A DNA stretch of 64,000 bases from Diaphorobacter nitroreducens (GTDB lineage Bacteria; Pseudomonadota; Gammaproteobacteria; Burkholderiales; Burkholderiaceae_C), in contig RJVL01000002.1 in NCBI GenBank assembly GCA_003755025.1, positions 62,001 to 126,000 on the forward strand, written 5' to 3'. Each line of letters starts with the position of its first letter. Position 1 is the first letter of the stretch. Made by a program: the position numbers and the translations under genes. A model generated the notes under the pieces. That model was given only the letters and a program-made list of their open reading frames with translations. It was not told where the DNA came from and ran no database searches. This document shows positions 26,689 to 34,990 of the stretch, piece after piece.

Positions 26689-27708
26689 TCAGTCGAAGGG
26701 CTGGGGGCGCTTGGTCGCATCGCTGGAGGGCGGCAGGATCGGCAGGGCGATTTGCGGCTGATCGCCCGTGAGCGTCTTGAGGAAGGCCACGATGTCGGCG
26801 TTCTCCTGCGCGGTGAACTTCTTGCCCAACTGGATGCGGCCCATGGTGTCCACGGCCTCGGCCAGCGTGTCGGCAGCGCCGTCGTGGAAGTAGGGGTAGG
26901 TCAGTTCCACGTTGCGCAGTGTGGGCACCTTGAAGTTGAAGCGCTCGGCATCGTTGCCCGTGACGGCGGAGCGGCCCTCGGCCGGGTTGTCCGTCTTGTA
27001 TGCCTCGACCAGGCCCATCTTCTGGAAGGAGTTGCCGCCCAGGTTGGGGCCGTTGTGGCAGGCCACGCAGCCGCTGGTCTTGAAGATCTGGTAGCCGCGC
27101 AGTTCCTGCGCCGTGATGGCCTTCTTGTCGCCCTTGAGCCATTGGTCGAAGCGCGCGTTGGGAGTCACCAGCGTTTCCTCGAACGCGGCAATGGCGGCCG
27201 TCACCTCGTCGATGGTGAGCTTGTCATGCCCGAAGACCCGCTTGAACTCCGCCACATACTGGGGAATGGAGCGCAGCATGTCTACCGCGAGGTCATGCGA
27301 GAAGGCCATCTCGCCCGGGTTGGCGATGGGACCGCCCGCCTGCTCTTTCAGGTCCTTCGCGCGGCCGTCCCAGAACTGGGCCAGGTTGAGGCTGGAGTTC
27401 AACACCGTGGGCGAGTTGATCGGGCCTTTCTGCCACTTGTCGCCGATGGAGGTCTTGAGGTTGTCCGAGCCGCCCATGCTCAGGTTGTGGCACGAGTTGC
27501 ACGAGATGAAGCCCGAGCGCGACAGGCGCGGATCGAACCACAGCTTCTTGCCCAGCGTGACCTGGGCGGGGTTGGTCACCTTGTGGGGCGCGATGGGCTG
27601 CACGGGCTCCTGTGCGCCGGCGCTGCCCATGGACAGCAGGGCCGCAGCCGAGACGATGCCCAGGAAGAACCGCGCGGCGGGACGGGAGGAGGGGGACTGG
27701 CTTTGCAT
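26689..27708 (-). CDS. Di-haem cytochrome c peroxidase
   Basis: A periplasmic enzyme of 339 aa that reduces hydrogen peroxide with electrons from cytochrome c. The signal peptide ends near SAGAQ. Two c-haem sites are present: CNSCH (C70-H74) and CVACH (C214-H218), with the expected spacing for CcpA/MauG-type peroxidases. Distal ligand candidates are in PFD/MAFSHD segments. The ATG at 27708 has GTGGAG upstream; a GTG at 27720 in frame is less likely. A 9/10 match to an FNR/Anr box lies about 130 bp upstream. Confidence 0.92.
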   Translation of the reverse strand: MQSQSPSSRPAARFFLGIVSAAALLSMGSAGAQEPVQPIAPHKVTNPAQVTLGKKLWFDPRLSRSGFISCNSCHNLSMGGSDNLKTSIGDKWQKGPINSPTVLNSSLNLAQFWDGRAKDLKEQAGGPIANPGEMAFSHDLAVDMLRSIPQYVAEFKRVFGHDKLTIDEVTAAIAAFEETLVTPNARFDQWLKGDKKAITAQELRGYQIFKTSGCVACHNGPNLGGNSFQKMGLVEAYKTDNPAEGRSAVTGNDAERFNFKVPTLRNVELTYPYFHDGAADTLAEAVDTMGRIQLGKKFTAQENADIVAFLKTLTGDQPQIALPILPPSSDATKRPQPFD

Positions 27709-27837
27709 AGGGGACTCCACTTCTTGTTCAGCGAACGTTCAAAGCGCTGCACGCCCGAGCACCCGGGGCGCCCCTGCGGGCCGCACAGCAGGTGTTCGCT
27801 GTGAGAGTCATTCTTCGGGAAGACCCTGAGTAATGGC

Positions 27838-27851
27838 TTGATGCAAAACAA
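27838..27851 (-). promoter_or_regulatory. Candidate FNR/Anr box upstream of cytochrome c peroxidase
   Basis: On the minus strand the site reads TTGTT-N4-ATCAA, one mismatch from TTGAT-N4-ATCAA. Peroxidases of this type are often induced under low oxygen by FNR homologues. The 130-bp distance to the start codon allows a promoter between them, but none was confirmed. Confidence 0.4.
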
Positions 27852-27945
27852 AGCCAAAAACATTTTCAGCAAAATGGTCTTTCAGCAACCCAGCGCCATC
27901 ACCAAGGCTTGCCGCATGGGCCGCAGGGCCCCGCCAGAGGCAAGG

Positions 27946-28770
27946 TCAACGGCCCCGCAGCAGTTGCACCGCGTGTGGCAGCGAGCGCGCCTGCGGCAGC
28001 CAATGGTCCAGCGCCGCGCCCAGGGCCACCGCGCACAGCAGGGCGCCAAGCAAGGGCTTGCCCGTCAGGCGCCAGGCCGCGCCAAGCCAGCCCGCGCGCT
28101 CCGCGCCCATCAGCGCCCGTGCCGAGGCCACGGAGAACGCCAGTTCGACGGCCACGGCCAGCAGCACCTCGCTGCCAAAGTACAGCCACGCCAGCGCACC
28201 CGCCCCCCCCAGCAGCGCCACGCCCACCACGAAGATCGCCACCACCGGCACGACCACCACGGCGGCTTCGTCGGCGCTTCCCGCGGCCTCCAGCGCGCCC
28301 GAGGCCGCGTCGCTCAGATCACCGCCCCATCCGGTGCCGCCAGCGCCATCTGCGGCCGGCGCGTCCCACTGCCCAGTCGCGCCCGCCCCGCCAAAGTCGC
28401 CGCCACCGCCGTTCAAGGGTGGCGCGGGGCCCTGCGGCCCCGGGCCGGCGGGCCAGCCCGCATCGGGTAGCAGGTCCAGCCCGTCGGGCGCATCGCTGCG
28501 CCGGCGCAGCAGCCATGCGGCCCACAGGCGCAGCACCAACAGATAGACCCCATATCCCACGCCCAGCGTGACCAGGTAGCGCAGCGCCAGCGACGGCACG
28601 CCCAGCGCCATCTGCGCATGGGACACCGCCCACATCACACCCAGGATCAGACTGCCGATGCACCAGCCGTGCAGCCGCAGGGCATGGCGCTGGCGCAGGC
28701 CCTCCTGCAGCCGCTGCGGCAGGCGCATGCCGCGCCACGAGGCGCCCGTGCGGCCGCGCACCCGGACCAT
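27946..28770 (-). CDS. Uncharacterised membrane protein
   Basis: A 274-aa protein with two N-terminal helices (near WCIGSLILGVMWAVSHAQMA and YLVTLGVGYGVYLLVLRLW), a Gly/Ala/Pro-rich linker of about 70 residues containing GGGGDFGGAGATG, and two or three C-terminal helices. I do not recognise a family with known function. The start is 8 bp after alr, so the two are probably co-transcribed. An internal ATG at 28728 (MRLPQRLQ) is an alternative start. Confidence 0.7.
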   Translation of the reverse strand: MVRVRGRTGASWRGMRLPQRLQEGLRQRHALRLHGWCIGSLILGVMWAVSHAQMALGVPSLALRYLVTLGVGYGVYLLVLRLWAAWLLRRRSDAPDGLDLLPDAGWPAGPGPQGPAPPLNGGGGDFGGAGATGQWDAPAADGAGGTGWGGDLSDAASGALEAAGSADEAAVVVVPVVAIFVVGVALLGGAGALAWLYFGSEVLLAVAVELAFSVASARALMGAERAGWLGAAWRLTGKPLLGALLCAVALGAALDHWLPQARSLPHAVQLLRGR

Positions 28771-28778
28771 GGAGGGAA

Positions 28779-29876
28779 TCAGTCCTGCACCACCACGGGC
28801 ACGCGCGGTGCCAGCGCGCACATCAGCTCGTAGCCGATGGTGCCGCCCGCTTGCGCTACCTCGTCGATGGGCAGCACGGCGCCGTTGGCGGCGCGGCCCC
28901 AGAGCGTGACCTCGGCCCCCAGCCCCGCGCCGGGCACGGGCGTGAGGTCCACGGCCAGCATGTCCATGCTCACGCGCCCGATGGTGCGCGTGCGCACCCC
29001 GTTCACCAGCACGGGCGTGCCGGTATCGCAGTGGCGCGGATAGCCGTCGGCATAGCCGCAGGCCACGATGCCGATGCCCAGCGGCCCCTGCGCCGTGAAG
29101 CGCGAGCCGTAGCCCACGGTGTCGCCCGCCTGCAGCTGCTGCACGCCGATGATGCGCGAAGCCAGCGTCATAGTGGGCTGCAGGTCCCAGTCGGCCGCGC
29201 GGCGCTCGGGATGGTCGGGCGCGCTGCCATACAGCACGATGCCCGCGCGCACCCAGTCCAGCCGCACCTGCGCATCACCGCCGTGGCGCAGCAGCGCGGC
29301 GCTGTTGGCGATGCAACGCTCGCCCGGCAGGTCCTGCGTGGCGGTCTGGAACGCCTGCACCTGGTGCGCGATGCCGCGCGGGCCGTCGGCGTCGCTGAAG
29401 TGGGTCATGCACGAGATTTCGTCCACCTGGGGCAGCGCGTTCAGGCGCGCCCAGGCGCTGCGGTAGCGCTCGGGCGTGAAGCCCAGGCGGTTCATGCCGG
29501 AGTTCATCTTGAGGAACACGCGGTGCGGCACCTGCGTCTTGTGCGCGGCCAGCCAGTCGATCTGCGCATCGCAGTGCACGGCATGCCACAGACCCAGGCG
29601 CGAGCACAGCTCCAGGTCGCGCGGCTCGAACACGCCCTCCAGCAGCAGGACCGGGCCGCGCCAGCCGAGAGCGCGCACGCGCTCGGCCTCGGCCAGGTCC
29701 AGCAAAGCGAAACCGTCGGCGGCGCGCAGGCCTTCGAACACGCGCTCGATGCCGTGGCCGTAGGCGTTGGCCTTGACCACCGCCCACACGCGCGCATCGG
29801 GCGCGGCACGGCGCGCGCGCTCCAGGTTGTGGTGCACGGCTGCGGGGTGGATGGTCGCAAGAATGGGGCGCGGCAT
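28779..29876 (-). CDS. alr: Alanine racemase
   Basis: A PLP enzyme of 365 aa that makes D-alanine for peptidoglycan. The catalytic Lys is K35 in [11 protein letters not shown]. The second catalytic base is the Tyr in TVGYGSRF near residue 260, and the C-terminal beta domain has [12 protein letters not shown]. The start [13 protein letters not shown] at 29876 matches the normal family N-terminus; an ATG 34 codons earlier is rejected. It is followed by a membrane protein of unknown role. Confidence 0.95.
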   Translation of the reverse strand: MPRPILATIHPAAVHHNLERARRAAPDARVWAVVKANAYGHGIERVFEGLRAADGFALLDLAEAERVRALGWRGPVLLLEGVFEPRDLELCSRLGLWHAVHCDAQIDWLAAHKTQVPHRVFLKMNSGMNRLGFTPERYRSAWARLNALPQVDEISCMTHFSDADGPRGIAHQVQAFQTATQDLPGERCIANSAALLRHGGDAQVRLDWVRAGIVLYGSAPDHPERRAADWDLQPTMTLASRIIGVQQLQAGDTVGYGSRFTAQGPLGIGIVACGYADGYPRHCDTGTPVLVNGVRTRTIGRVSMDMLAVDLTPVPGAGLGAEVTLWGRAANGAVLPIDEVAQAGGTIGYELMCALAPRVPVVVQD

Positions 29877-30016
29877 GGGGGTGTTTCTACGGACTGGACG
29901 GGGGCCATTCTGGCACTGGGCGCGCAGGGTCGCGTGATATAACCGCCCGTCGCTCCTCGGAGTGTTTCGAATTTTCACAGGCCATCATTCCCGCTGATGG
30001 AGCCACCAGCCACCCG

Positions 30017-31294
30017 ATGAAGCGCGGTTTCTACACCATCATGTCGGCGCAGTTTTTCAGCTCGCTGGCCGACAACGCATTGTTCGTGACCGCGGTGGAA
30101 CTGCTGCGTACGAGCGGCGCGCCGGAGTGGCAGCGCGCGGCGCTGGTGCCCATGTTCGCGTTGTTCTACGTGGTGCTGGCGCCGTGGGTGGGCGCATTCG
30201 CCGACTCCATGCCCAAGGGGCGGGTGATGTTCATCAGCAATGCCATCAAGGTGGTGGGCTGCCTGATGATGCTGTTCGGCCACCACCCGCTGCTGGCCTA
30301 CGCCGTGGTGGGCCTCGGTGCGGCGGCGTATTCGCCGGCCAAGTACGGCATCCTCACCGAGCTACTGCCCGCGTCGCAGCTGGTCAAGGCCAACGGCTGG
30401 ATCGAGGGGCTGACCATCGCCTCCATCATCCTGGGCGTGCTCGTGGGCGGCCAATTGGTCGCACCCCACATCGCCGGCCACCTGCTGGCGCTGGACATGC
30501 CGGGCATCGATCTGGGCATCGACCTCGCGGCCGAAGCCGCCATCCTGGCGCTGGTGCCGGTGTACATGCTGGCGGCGTGGTTTAACCTGCGCATCCCGCA
30601 CACGGGCGTGGAGATGCGCCCCCTGCCACCCAACCCGCTGGCGCTGTTGCCCGACTTCTGGACCTGCAACGGGCGCCTGTGGCGCGACAAGCTCGGGCAG
30701 ATCTCGCTGTCCACCACCACGCTGTTCTGGGGGGTGTCGGGCAACCTGCGCTACATCGTGCTGGCCTGGAGCGCCGCGGCCCTGGGCTACAGCACCACGC
30801 AGGCCTCGGCCCTCGTGGGCGTGGTGGCCATCGGCACGGCCGCGGGCGCGGTGGCGGCGTCCCTGCACATGCGCCTGGACATGGCCACGCGCGTGATCCC
30901 GATGGGCATCGCCATGGGCCTGCTGGTGATCCTGATGAATGTCATCAGCAACATCTGGCTGGCCATTCCGTTCCTGATCCTGCTGGGCGGGCTGGGGGGC
31001 TTCCTGGTCGTGCCCATGAACGCGCTGCTGCAGCACCGCGGCCATAACCTGATGGGCGCGGGCCGCTCCATTGCCGTGCAGAACTTCAACGAGCAGGCCG
31101 CCATCCTGGGCATGGGGGCTTTCTACAGCCTGTCCACCAAGTTCGGGCTGTCGGCCTTCGGTGCCATCACGGCCTTCGGCATGCTGGTGGCGGGCGTGAT
31201 GTGGCTGATCGGCCGCTGGCACGCGCACAACGTGCGCAGCCATCCCGAGGAAGTGGAGCACCTGCTCTCCATCGCCCGGCACGACCACCACTGA
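30017..31294 (+). CDS. lplT: Lysophospholipid transporter LplT
   Basis: An MFS-type flippase of 425 aa that brings lysophospholipids back to the inner leaflet for re-acylation. Family marks are MKRGFYTIMSAQFFSSLADNAL at the N-terminus (in pieces), GVGAFADSMPKG-like APWVGAFADSMPKGRV, and AAYSPAKYGILTELLP. No acyltransferase (Aas) gene or domain is adjacent, unlike in E. coli. It is divergent from alr. Confidence 0.92.
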   Translation: MKRGFYTIMSAQFFSSLADNALFVTAVELLRTSGAPEWQRAALVPMFALFYVVLAPWVGAFADSMPKGRVMFISNAIKVVGCLMMLFGHHPLLAYAVVGLGAAAYSPAKYGILTELLPASQLVKANGWIEGLTIASIILGVLVGGQLVAPHIAGHLLALDMPGIDLGIDLAAEAAILALVPVYMLAAWFNLRIPHTGVEMRPLPPNPLALLPDFWTCNGRLWRDKLGQISLSTTTLFWGVSGNLRYIVLAWSAAALGYSTTQASALVGVVAIGTAAGAVAASLHMRLDMATRVIPMGIAMGLLVILMNVISNIWLAIPFLILLGGLGGFLVVPMNALLQHRGHNLMGAGRSIAVQNFNEQAAILGMGAFYSLSTKFGLSAFGAITAFGMLVAGVMWLIGRWHAHNVRSHPEEVEHLLSIARHDHH

Positions 31295-31393
31295 ACCGGT
31301 GCGTGGGGCTACCCCTGCGCAGCCCCGCGCGCCCGCCGTCGCGCCGGCACAATGCGCCGCAAAGGCTGGGCGTCTTCGCGCCTTCACCACTCT

Positions 31394-31445
31394 GTTTTTG
31401 ATAGCTGTTTGCGCTTGCCAGATAAGCGCTACGGCCACTTTTTGC
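31394..31445 (+). repeat. Interspersed palindromic repeat, copy 6
   Basis: Copy with GTTTTTGATAGCTGTTTGCGCTTG and GATAAGCGCT. It ends immediately before the ATG of the EamA transporter, so it occupies the position where a Shine-Dalgarno would be expected; none is visible. Confidence 0.88.
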
Positions 31446-32387
31446 ATGCAATCTCCGCTTCCCGCCCTGGCCTTGCTGTTCAACGCCTTCATCTGGGGAC
31501 TGTCCTGGTGGCCTTTCCGGCAGATGCACGGCGCGGGACTGCACCCGCTGTGGGCCACGGCGCTCATGTATGGGGCCATCCTCCTTGTGCTGCTGGCGCT
31601 GCGGCCGGGCATTTCCGCGCAGCTGCGGCAGCACCGGGCTCTGTGGTTGCTGGCGCTGTGCTCGGGCCTGAACAATGTGGCCTTCAACTGGGCCATCACC
31701 ATTGGCGACGTGGTCCGCGTGATCCTGCTGTTCTATCTGATGCCAGCCTGGAGCGTGCTGCTGGCCTGGCGCTTCCTGGGCGAGCGGCCCACGCCGCAGG
31801 CGCTGGCGCGGCTGCTGCTGGCCTTCAGCGGCGTGCTGCTGGTGCTGTGGCCCGCCGAGGGCGGCCTGCCGCGTCTGCTCGCCGCCCTGACGCTGGCCGA
31901 TCTGCTCGCGATCCTCGGCGGCTTCACGTTTGCCGTGACCAACGTCACCCTGCGCCGCCTGCACGCCGTCCCGGGCCAGGCGCGCATGGTCGCCATGTTC
32001 GGCGGCTGCATGCTCATGGCGCTGCTGGCGGCCCAGTTGGGCCGATCCCTGGGCGTGGTGCCGCCCTTTCCACCACTGAACGCCACCTGGGCCTGGGTGG
32101 CGGCGCTTCTGGCGGTCGTGCTGCTGGCCGGCAACTGGGCGCTGCAGTTTGGCGCCGCGCGCCTGGCGGCAGGGACGACGGCGATCATCATGCTGTCGGA
32201 GGTGGTGTTCGCCAGCGGCTCCTCGACGCTGCTGGGCGCTGCACAGCTGACGGGCGGGACCCTCGCCGGCGGCGCGCTGATCCTGCTGGCGGCCGGCTGG
32301 TCGGTCTGGCGGCCACGGGTGCATGCAGCAGGCACACCCCATGCCCCCAGTGATAAGGTGACGGACACACGACCGGAGGCCCCATGA
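31446..32387 (+). CDS. EamA/DMT-family transporter
   Basis: A 313-aa inner-membrane protein with ten helices in two EamA repeats. Visible marks are LLFNAFIWGLSWWPFRQM at the start and GTTAIIMLSEVVFASGSSTLLGAAQL in the second half. The ATG at 31446 directly follows repeat copy 6 and lacks a clear ribosome-binding site; earlier in-frame codons would run through the repeat. Its stop overlaps the start of the glutathione peroxidase gene (ATGA), linking the two. The substrate is unknown. Confidence 0.85.
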   Translation: MQSPLPALALLFNAFIWGLSWWPFRQMHGAGLHPLWATALMYGAILLVLLALRPGISAQLRQHRALWLLALCSGLNNVAFNWAITIGDVVRVILLFYLMPAWSVLLAWRFLGERPTPQALARLLLAFSGVLLVLWPAEGGLPRLLAALTLADLLAILGGFTFAVTNVTLRRLHAVPGQARMVAMFGGCMLMALLAAQLGRSLGVVPPFPPLNATWAWVAALLAVVLLAGNWALQFGAARLAAGTTAIIMLSEVVFASGSSTLLGAAQLTGGTLAGGALILLAAGWSVWRPRVHAAGTPHAPSDKVTDTRPEAP

Positions 32388-32869
32388 CCACTGCGTATGA
32401 CTTCGACGCGACACGCATCGACGGCGCGCCCCAGCCACTGAGCGACTTCCGCGGTCAGGTGCTGCTCATCGTCAACACCGCCAGCGCCTGCGGCTTCACG
32501 CCGCAGTTCACCGGCCTGCAGGCGCTGCACGAACGCTATGGGCCGCGCGGGCTGGTAGTGCTCGGCTTTCCGTGCAACCAGTTCGGCCACCAGGACCCGG
32601 GCAGCAACGACGCCATCGCGGGCTTTTGCCAGCGCAACTATGGCGTGCAGTTTCCCATGATGTCCAAGATCGACGTCAACGGCAGCGACGCGCACCCGCT
32701 GTACCGCTGGCTCACCGCCGAAGCGCCCGGCGTGCTGGGCACCAAGGCGATCAAGTGGAACTTCACCAAGTTCCTGGTCGGCCGGGACGGCCAGGTGATC
32801 CGCCGCTACGCGCCGCAGGAGGCTCCCGAGAAGCTCACGGTCGACATCGAGGCAGCGCTGACGGCCTGA
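32384..32869 (+). CDS. Glutathione peroxidase (thiol peroxidase type)
   Basis: A 161-aa cytoplasmic peroxidase that reduces hydroperoxides. The active site is Cys rather than selenocysteine: C36 in NTASACGFTPQ. Other family motifs are GFPCNQFGHQDPG with the resolving-type Cys, and WNFTKFLVG with the catalytic Trp and Asn. It overlaps the EamA gene by four bases. Confidence 0.93.
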   Translation: MTTAYDFDATRIDGAPQPLSDFRGQVLLIVNTASACGFTPQFTGLQALHERYGPRGLVVLGFPCNQFGHQDPGSNDAIAGFCQRNYGVQFPMMSKIDVNGSDAHPLYRWLTAEAPGVLGTKAIKWNFTKFLVGRDGQVIRRYAPQEAPEKLTVDIEAALTA

Positions 32870-33132
32870 AGCCAAGCGGTTTTCACAAGCGGTCCAGCGC
32901 GACATACACGCTCCACAAAGGCCGCGGCAAGTACAGCCCCGATACCGGCCTCCGGGCCTGCCAAGACCAGCCAAGGCAGCAAGCGGGCCACGGCCCGCGA
33001 TTCTCACCGTGCCATGCTGCGTGGGTACGCCGTGGGGCAGGTTTGCAGCGCGTGCAGGCCCGGCGCTGGACTGCGGCCGGCGGTCAGGACGGCCCATGGC
33101 AATCCATCCCCGCAGCGGAGGAGCAAAAAAGG

Positions 33133-33861
33133 TCAGGAGGAGAACGCGGCGCCTTCCAGCCCCTCGGCCGGGCAGTCACGCATCCGGGCCTCGACCTGGC
33201 GCAGCAGGTCGGCCAGAGTCTTGCCGGGCTCCTGGCGAAAGCGCTCGTCCAGCACCTTGAAGGCCGCGATGCGGTCGATGCGAAAGCCCCGGAAGTCATC
33301 GCGCAGCTCGCACCAGGCCGACAGCGTCCACACCTTGCCCCAGTAGAAGCAGCCCAGCGGCCGCACGCGCCGCAGGCTGGGCCGGCCCTGCACGTCGGCG
33401 TAGTCAAGCCGCACCACGTGGCAGGACTGCACGGCCTCGCGCAGCGCCTGCAGCGCGGCCTGGGCGCGCGTATCCAGCCCAGAGCCCGGCGCGTAGAGCG
33501 CTTGCGCCTCGGCCGCCGCGCGCGCGGCGGGCGGCAGCACCGAGAGGATCTTGCCAAGCGCACCCTCGATCTCGCGCGCCATGCCGCCATCGACCCAGGT
33601 CTGCGCAAGCCGCGCGGCGGCCACGAGGGCGTTGGCCTCGCCCTGGCTGAACATCAGCGGCGGCAGCTCGAAGCCCGCGCCCAGGCGGTAGCCCACGCCG
33701 GCCTCGCCTTCAATGGGTATGCCCTGGTGCTGCAGGTCGGCCACGTCGCGGTAAATGGTGCGCAGCGACACTTCCAGCCGCCCGGCGAGAAAGGCGGCCG
33801 TGGACAGGCGCCGGCCCCGGATGAGCTGGACGATCTGGAACAGGCGGTCGGCACGGCGCAT
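33133..33861 (-). CDS. YafY-type WYL-domain transcriptional regulator
   Basis: A 242-aa regulator. The N-terminal HTH_11 has RRLSTAAFLAGRLEVSLRTIYRDVADL in pieces (residues 17-45). The WYL domain covers about 130-215, with VRLDYADVQG and GCFYWGKVWTLSAWCELRDDFRGFRIDRI in pieces. WYL proteins usually bind a small ligand or nucleic acid. Its gene is the last of a co-directional set including a GyrI-like and a VOC protein, each preceded by the same type of 26-bp palindrome, so this protein is the best candidate to bind those sites. Confidence 0.9.
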   Translation of the reverse strand: MRRADRLFQIVQLIRGRRLSTAAFLAGRLEVSLRTIYRDVADLQHQGIPIEGEAGVGYRLGAGFELPPLMFSQGEANALVAAARLAQTWVDGGMAREIEGALGKILSVLPPAARAAAEAQALYAPGSGLDTRAQAALQALREAVQSCHVVRLDYADVQGRPSLRRVRPLGCFYWGKVWTLSAWCELRDDFRGFRIDRIAAFKVLDERFRQEPGKTLADLLRQVEARMRDCPAEGLEGAAFSS

Positions 33862-33938
33862 GGAATCTCAGGCCACGGAAGGAATGGTCCGCATGGTACG
33901 GTGCCGGGTGCCAGGCAGGACAGCGCCTGGGCCTGCAC

Positions 33939-34409
33939 TCAGAGCAGCACGCCGATGTGCAGGGCGACGCACTCGGGCCCCTCGTAGCATTCGAAGTCGG
34001 TGTCGAAGCGGCGCAGCACCTCGGGATGTTCCTCGAAGTAGCGCCACGCGGCGGCCCAGGCGTCGAGCACCATCTGCGGCATGGACCCCTCGCAGTGGAA
34101 CACCAGATAGCTGCCCGGCTGCACCTCGATGCGGGCCGCGCCCACCGGCGGATCGGCCTGCACGGCGGCCGACACGCCGGCCGTCACGTCGAAGGCGCCA
34201 TGCTGATCGGACTCATAGGCACTGTAGACGCCGTAGAGGCGCCCGTCGGCCCCGGGGCCGGGCAACTGGCGCGCCCAGCTTTCGGTGAAGAATTGGTCCC
34301 ACAGTGCGCCTATGCGCGCCCGTTCGGGTTGGGCCTCGTCTCGGTTGCAGGTGCGCACGGCAACGCCCGCCACGCTGAACGCCGGCACCTGGACGGTGAT
34401 TGGGGTCAT
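33939..34409 (-). CDS. GyrI-like / AraC effector-binding domain protein
   Basis: A stand-alone small-molecule-binding domain of 156 aa (SOUL/GyrI-like fold). The pattern FSVAGVAVRT near the start, LYGVYSAYESDQHGAFDVTAG in the middle, and YLVFHCEGSMPQMV followed by the aromatic segment AWRYFEEHPEV are typical. Such proteins bind cationic amphipathic drugs or hydrolyse electrophiles. A strong Shine-Dalgarno GAGGAGA precedes the ATG, and a perfect 26-bp palindrome lies 50 bp upstream. Confidence 0.85.
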   Translation of the reverse strand: MTPITVQVPAFSVAGVAVRTCNRDEAQPERARIGALWDQFFTESWARQLPGPGADGRLYGVYSAYESDQHGAFDVTAGVSAAVQADPPVGAARIEVQPGSYLVFHCEGSMPQMVLDAWAAAWRYFEEHPEVLRRFDTDFECYEGPECVALHIGVLL

Positions 34410-34458
34410 GGAAATCTCTCCTCAACGGAATCCAAGAACGCGCCGATGCTGCCGCCAC

Positions 34459-34484
34459 CCTGCTGACAACGGGGTGTCAGCAGG
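34459..34484. promoter_or_regulatory. Palindromic operator 1 (CCTGCTGACA-N6-TGTCAGCAGG)
   Basis: Perfect 10-bp arms with a 6-bp spacer, starting 50 bp before the GyrI-like start codon. The core TGCTGACA-N6-TGTCAGCA is shared with the second site at 34941-34966. It probably binds the YafY-type regulator encoded downstream. Confidence 0.75.
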
Positions 34485-34501
34485 CTGTGCGAGCCGGCGC
34501 C

Positions 34502-34891
34502 TCAGCGCGCCATGGCGTGCAGGCCGATGGTGTTGCCCTCGGTATCGCGCACGTGGGCGATGTACCCCATGCCCTGGGGCAGCTGCGTGCAGGCATCCAC
34601 GACCTGGCCACCGGCAGGCACTACACGGGCCAAAGCCGCCTCCACGCTGGGTTCGCAGTCCAGGTAGATGCGCACGCCCGCGTCAGGCGCCGCGCGGCGC
34701 TGCGGGCCCGCCACCAGGCAGCCGCCCGTCGCGGGATCGTCCTTGGAGAACAGGGCCATGGGTTCGCCGCCGAAGTCTTCGCGGCGCATGGAGCGGTCCA
34801 GCATGCGCTCGTAAAAGGACTGCGCACGGCCGAGATCGGCGCACGGGATCTCGAACCAGTTGATGGCCTGGCTGGATGAGGGGGTGGTCAT
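34502..34891 (-). CDS. VOC-family (glyoxalase-like) protein
   Basis: A 129-aa protein with two beta-alpha-beta-beta-beta modules: WFEIPCADLGRAQSFYERML at the N-terminus (in pieces) and GYIAHVRDTEGNTIGLHA at the C-terminus, typical of vicinal-oxygen-chelate proteins related to antibiotic resistance and glyoxalase enzymes. The start MTTPSSS at 34891 has AAGGAG upstream; an ATG seven codons earlier lacks this. A perfect 26-bp palindrome lies 50 bp upstream. Confidence 0.87.
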   Translation of the reverse strand: MTTPSSSQAINWFEIPCADLGRAQSFYERMLDRSMRREDFGGEPMALFSKDDPATGGCLVAGPQRRAAPDAGVRIYLDCEPSVEAALARVVPAGGQVVDACTQLPQGMGYIAHVRDTEGNTIGLHAMAR

Positions 34892-34940
34892 GGAGGGGCT
34901 CCTTGAAAGCATGTTGCGAAGGACTCCATGCTGCGGGGAA

Positions 34941-34966
34941 GCTGCTGACAGCGTCGTGTCAGCAGC
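34941..34966. promoter_or_regulatory. Palindromic operator 2 (GCTGCTGACA-N6-TGTCAGCAGC)
   Basis: Perfect 10-bp arms with a 6-bp spacer, starting 50 bp before the VOC start codon. It shares the arm core with operator 1 and sits at the identical distance from its gene. Both sites are followed on the minus strand by GCAGCAT. Confidence 0.75.
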
Positions 34967-34990
34967 CTGTCACCACCCCTCGCGCCGCGC

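Noticed and set aside
30017-31294. Call of the MFS gene as a generic drug transporter
   Set aside because: The N-terminal and SPAKYGILTELLP motifs are specific enough for LplT.
32870-33132. Possible small gene or RNA in the 263-bp gap between glutathione peroxidase and the YafY-type regulator
   Set aside because: No convincing start site, hairpin or coding pattern; I see nothing supportable here.
33911-33930. CCAGGC-N8-GCCTGG as a terminator after the GyrI-like gene
   Set aside because: No T-run follows on the minus strand. I kept it only as a weak operator candidate.
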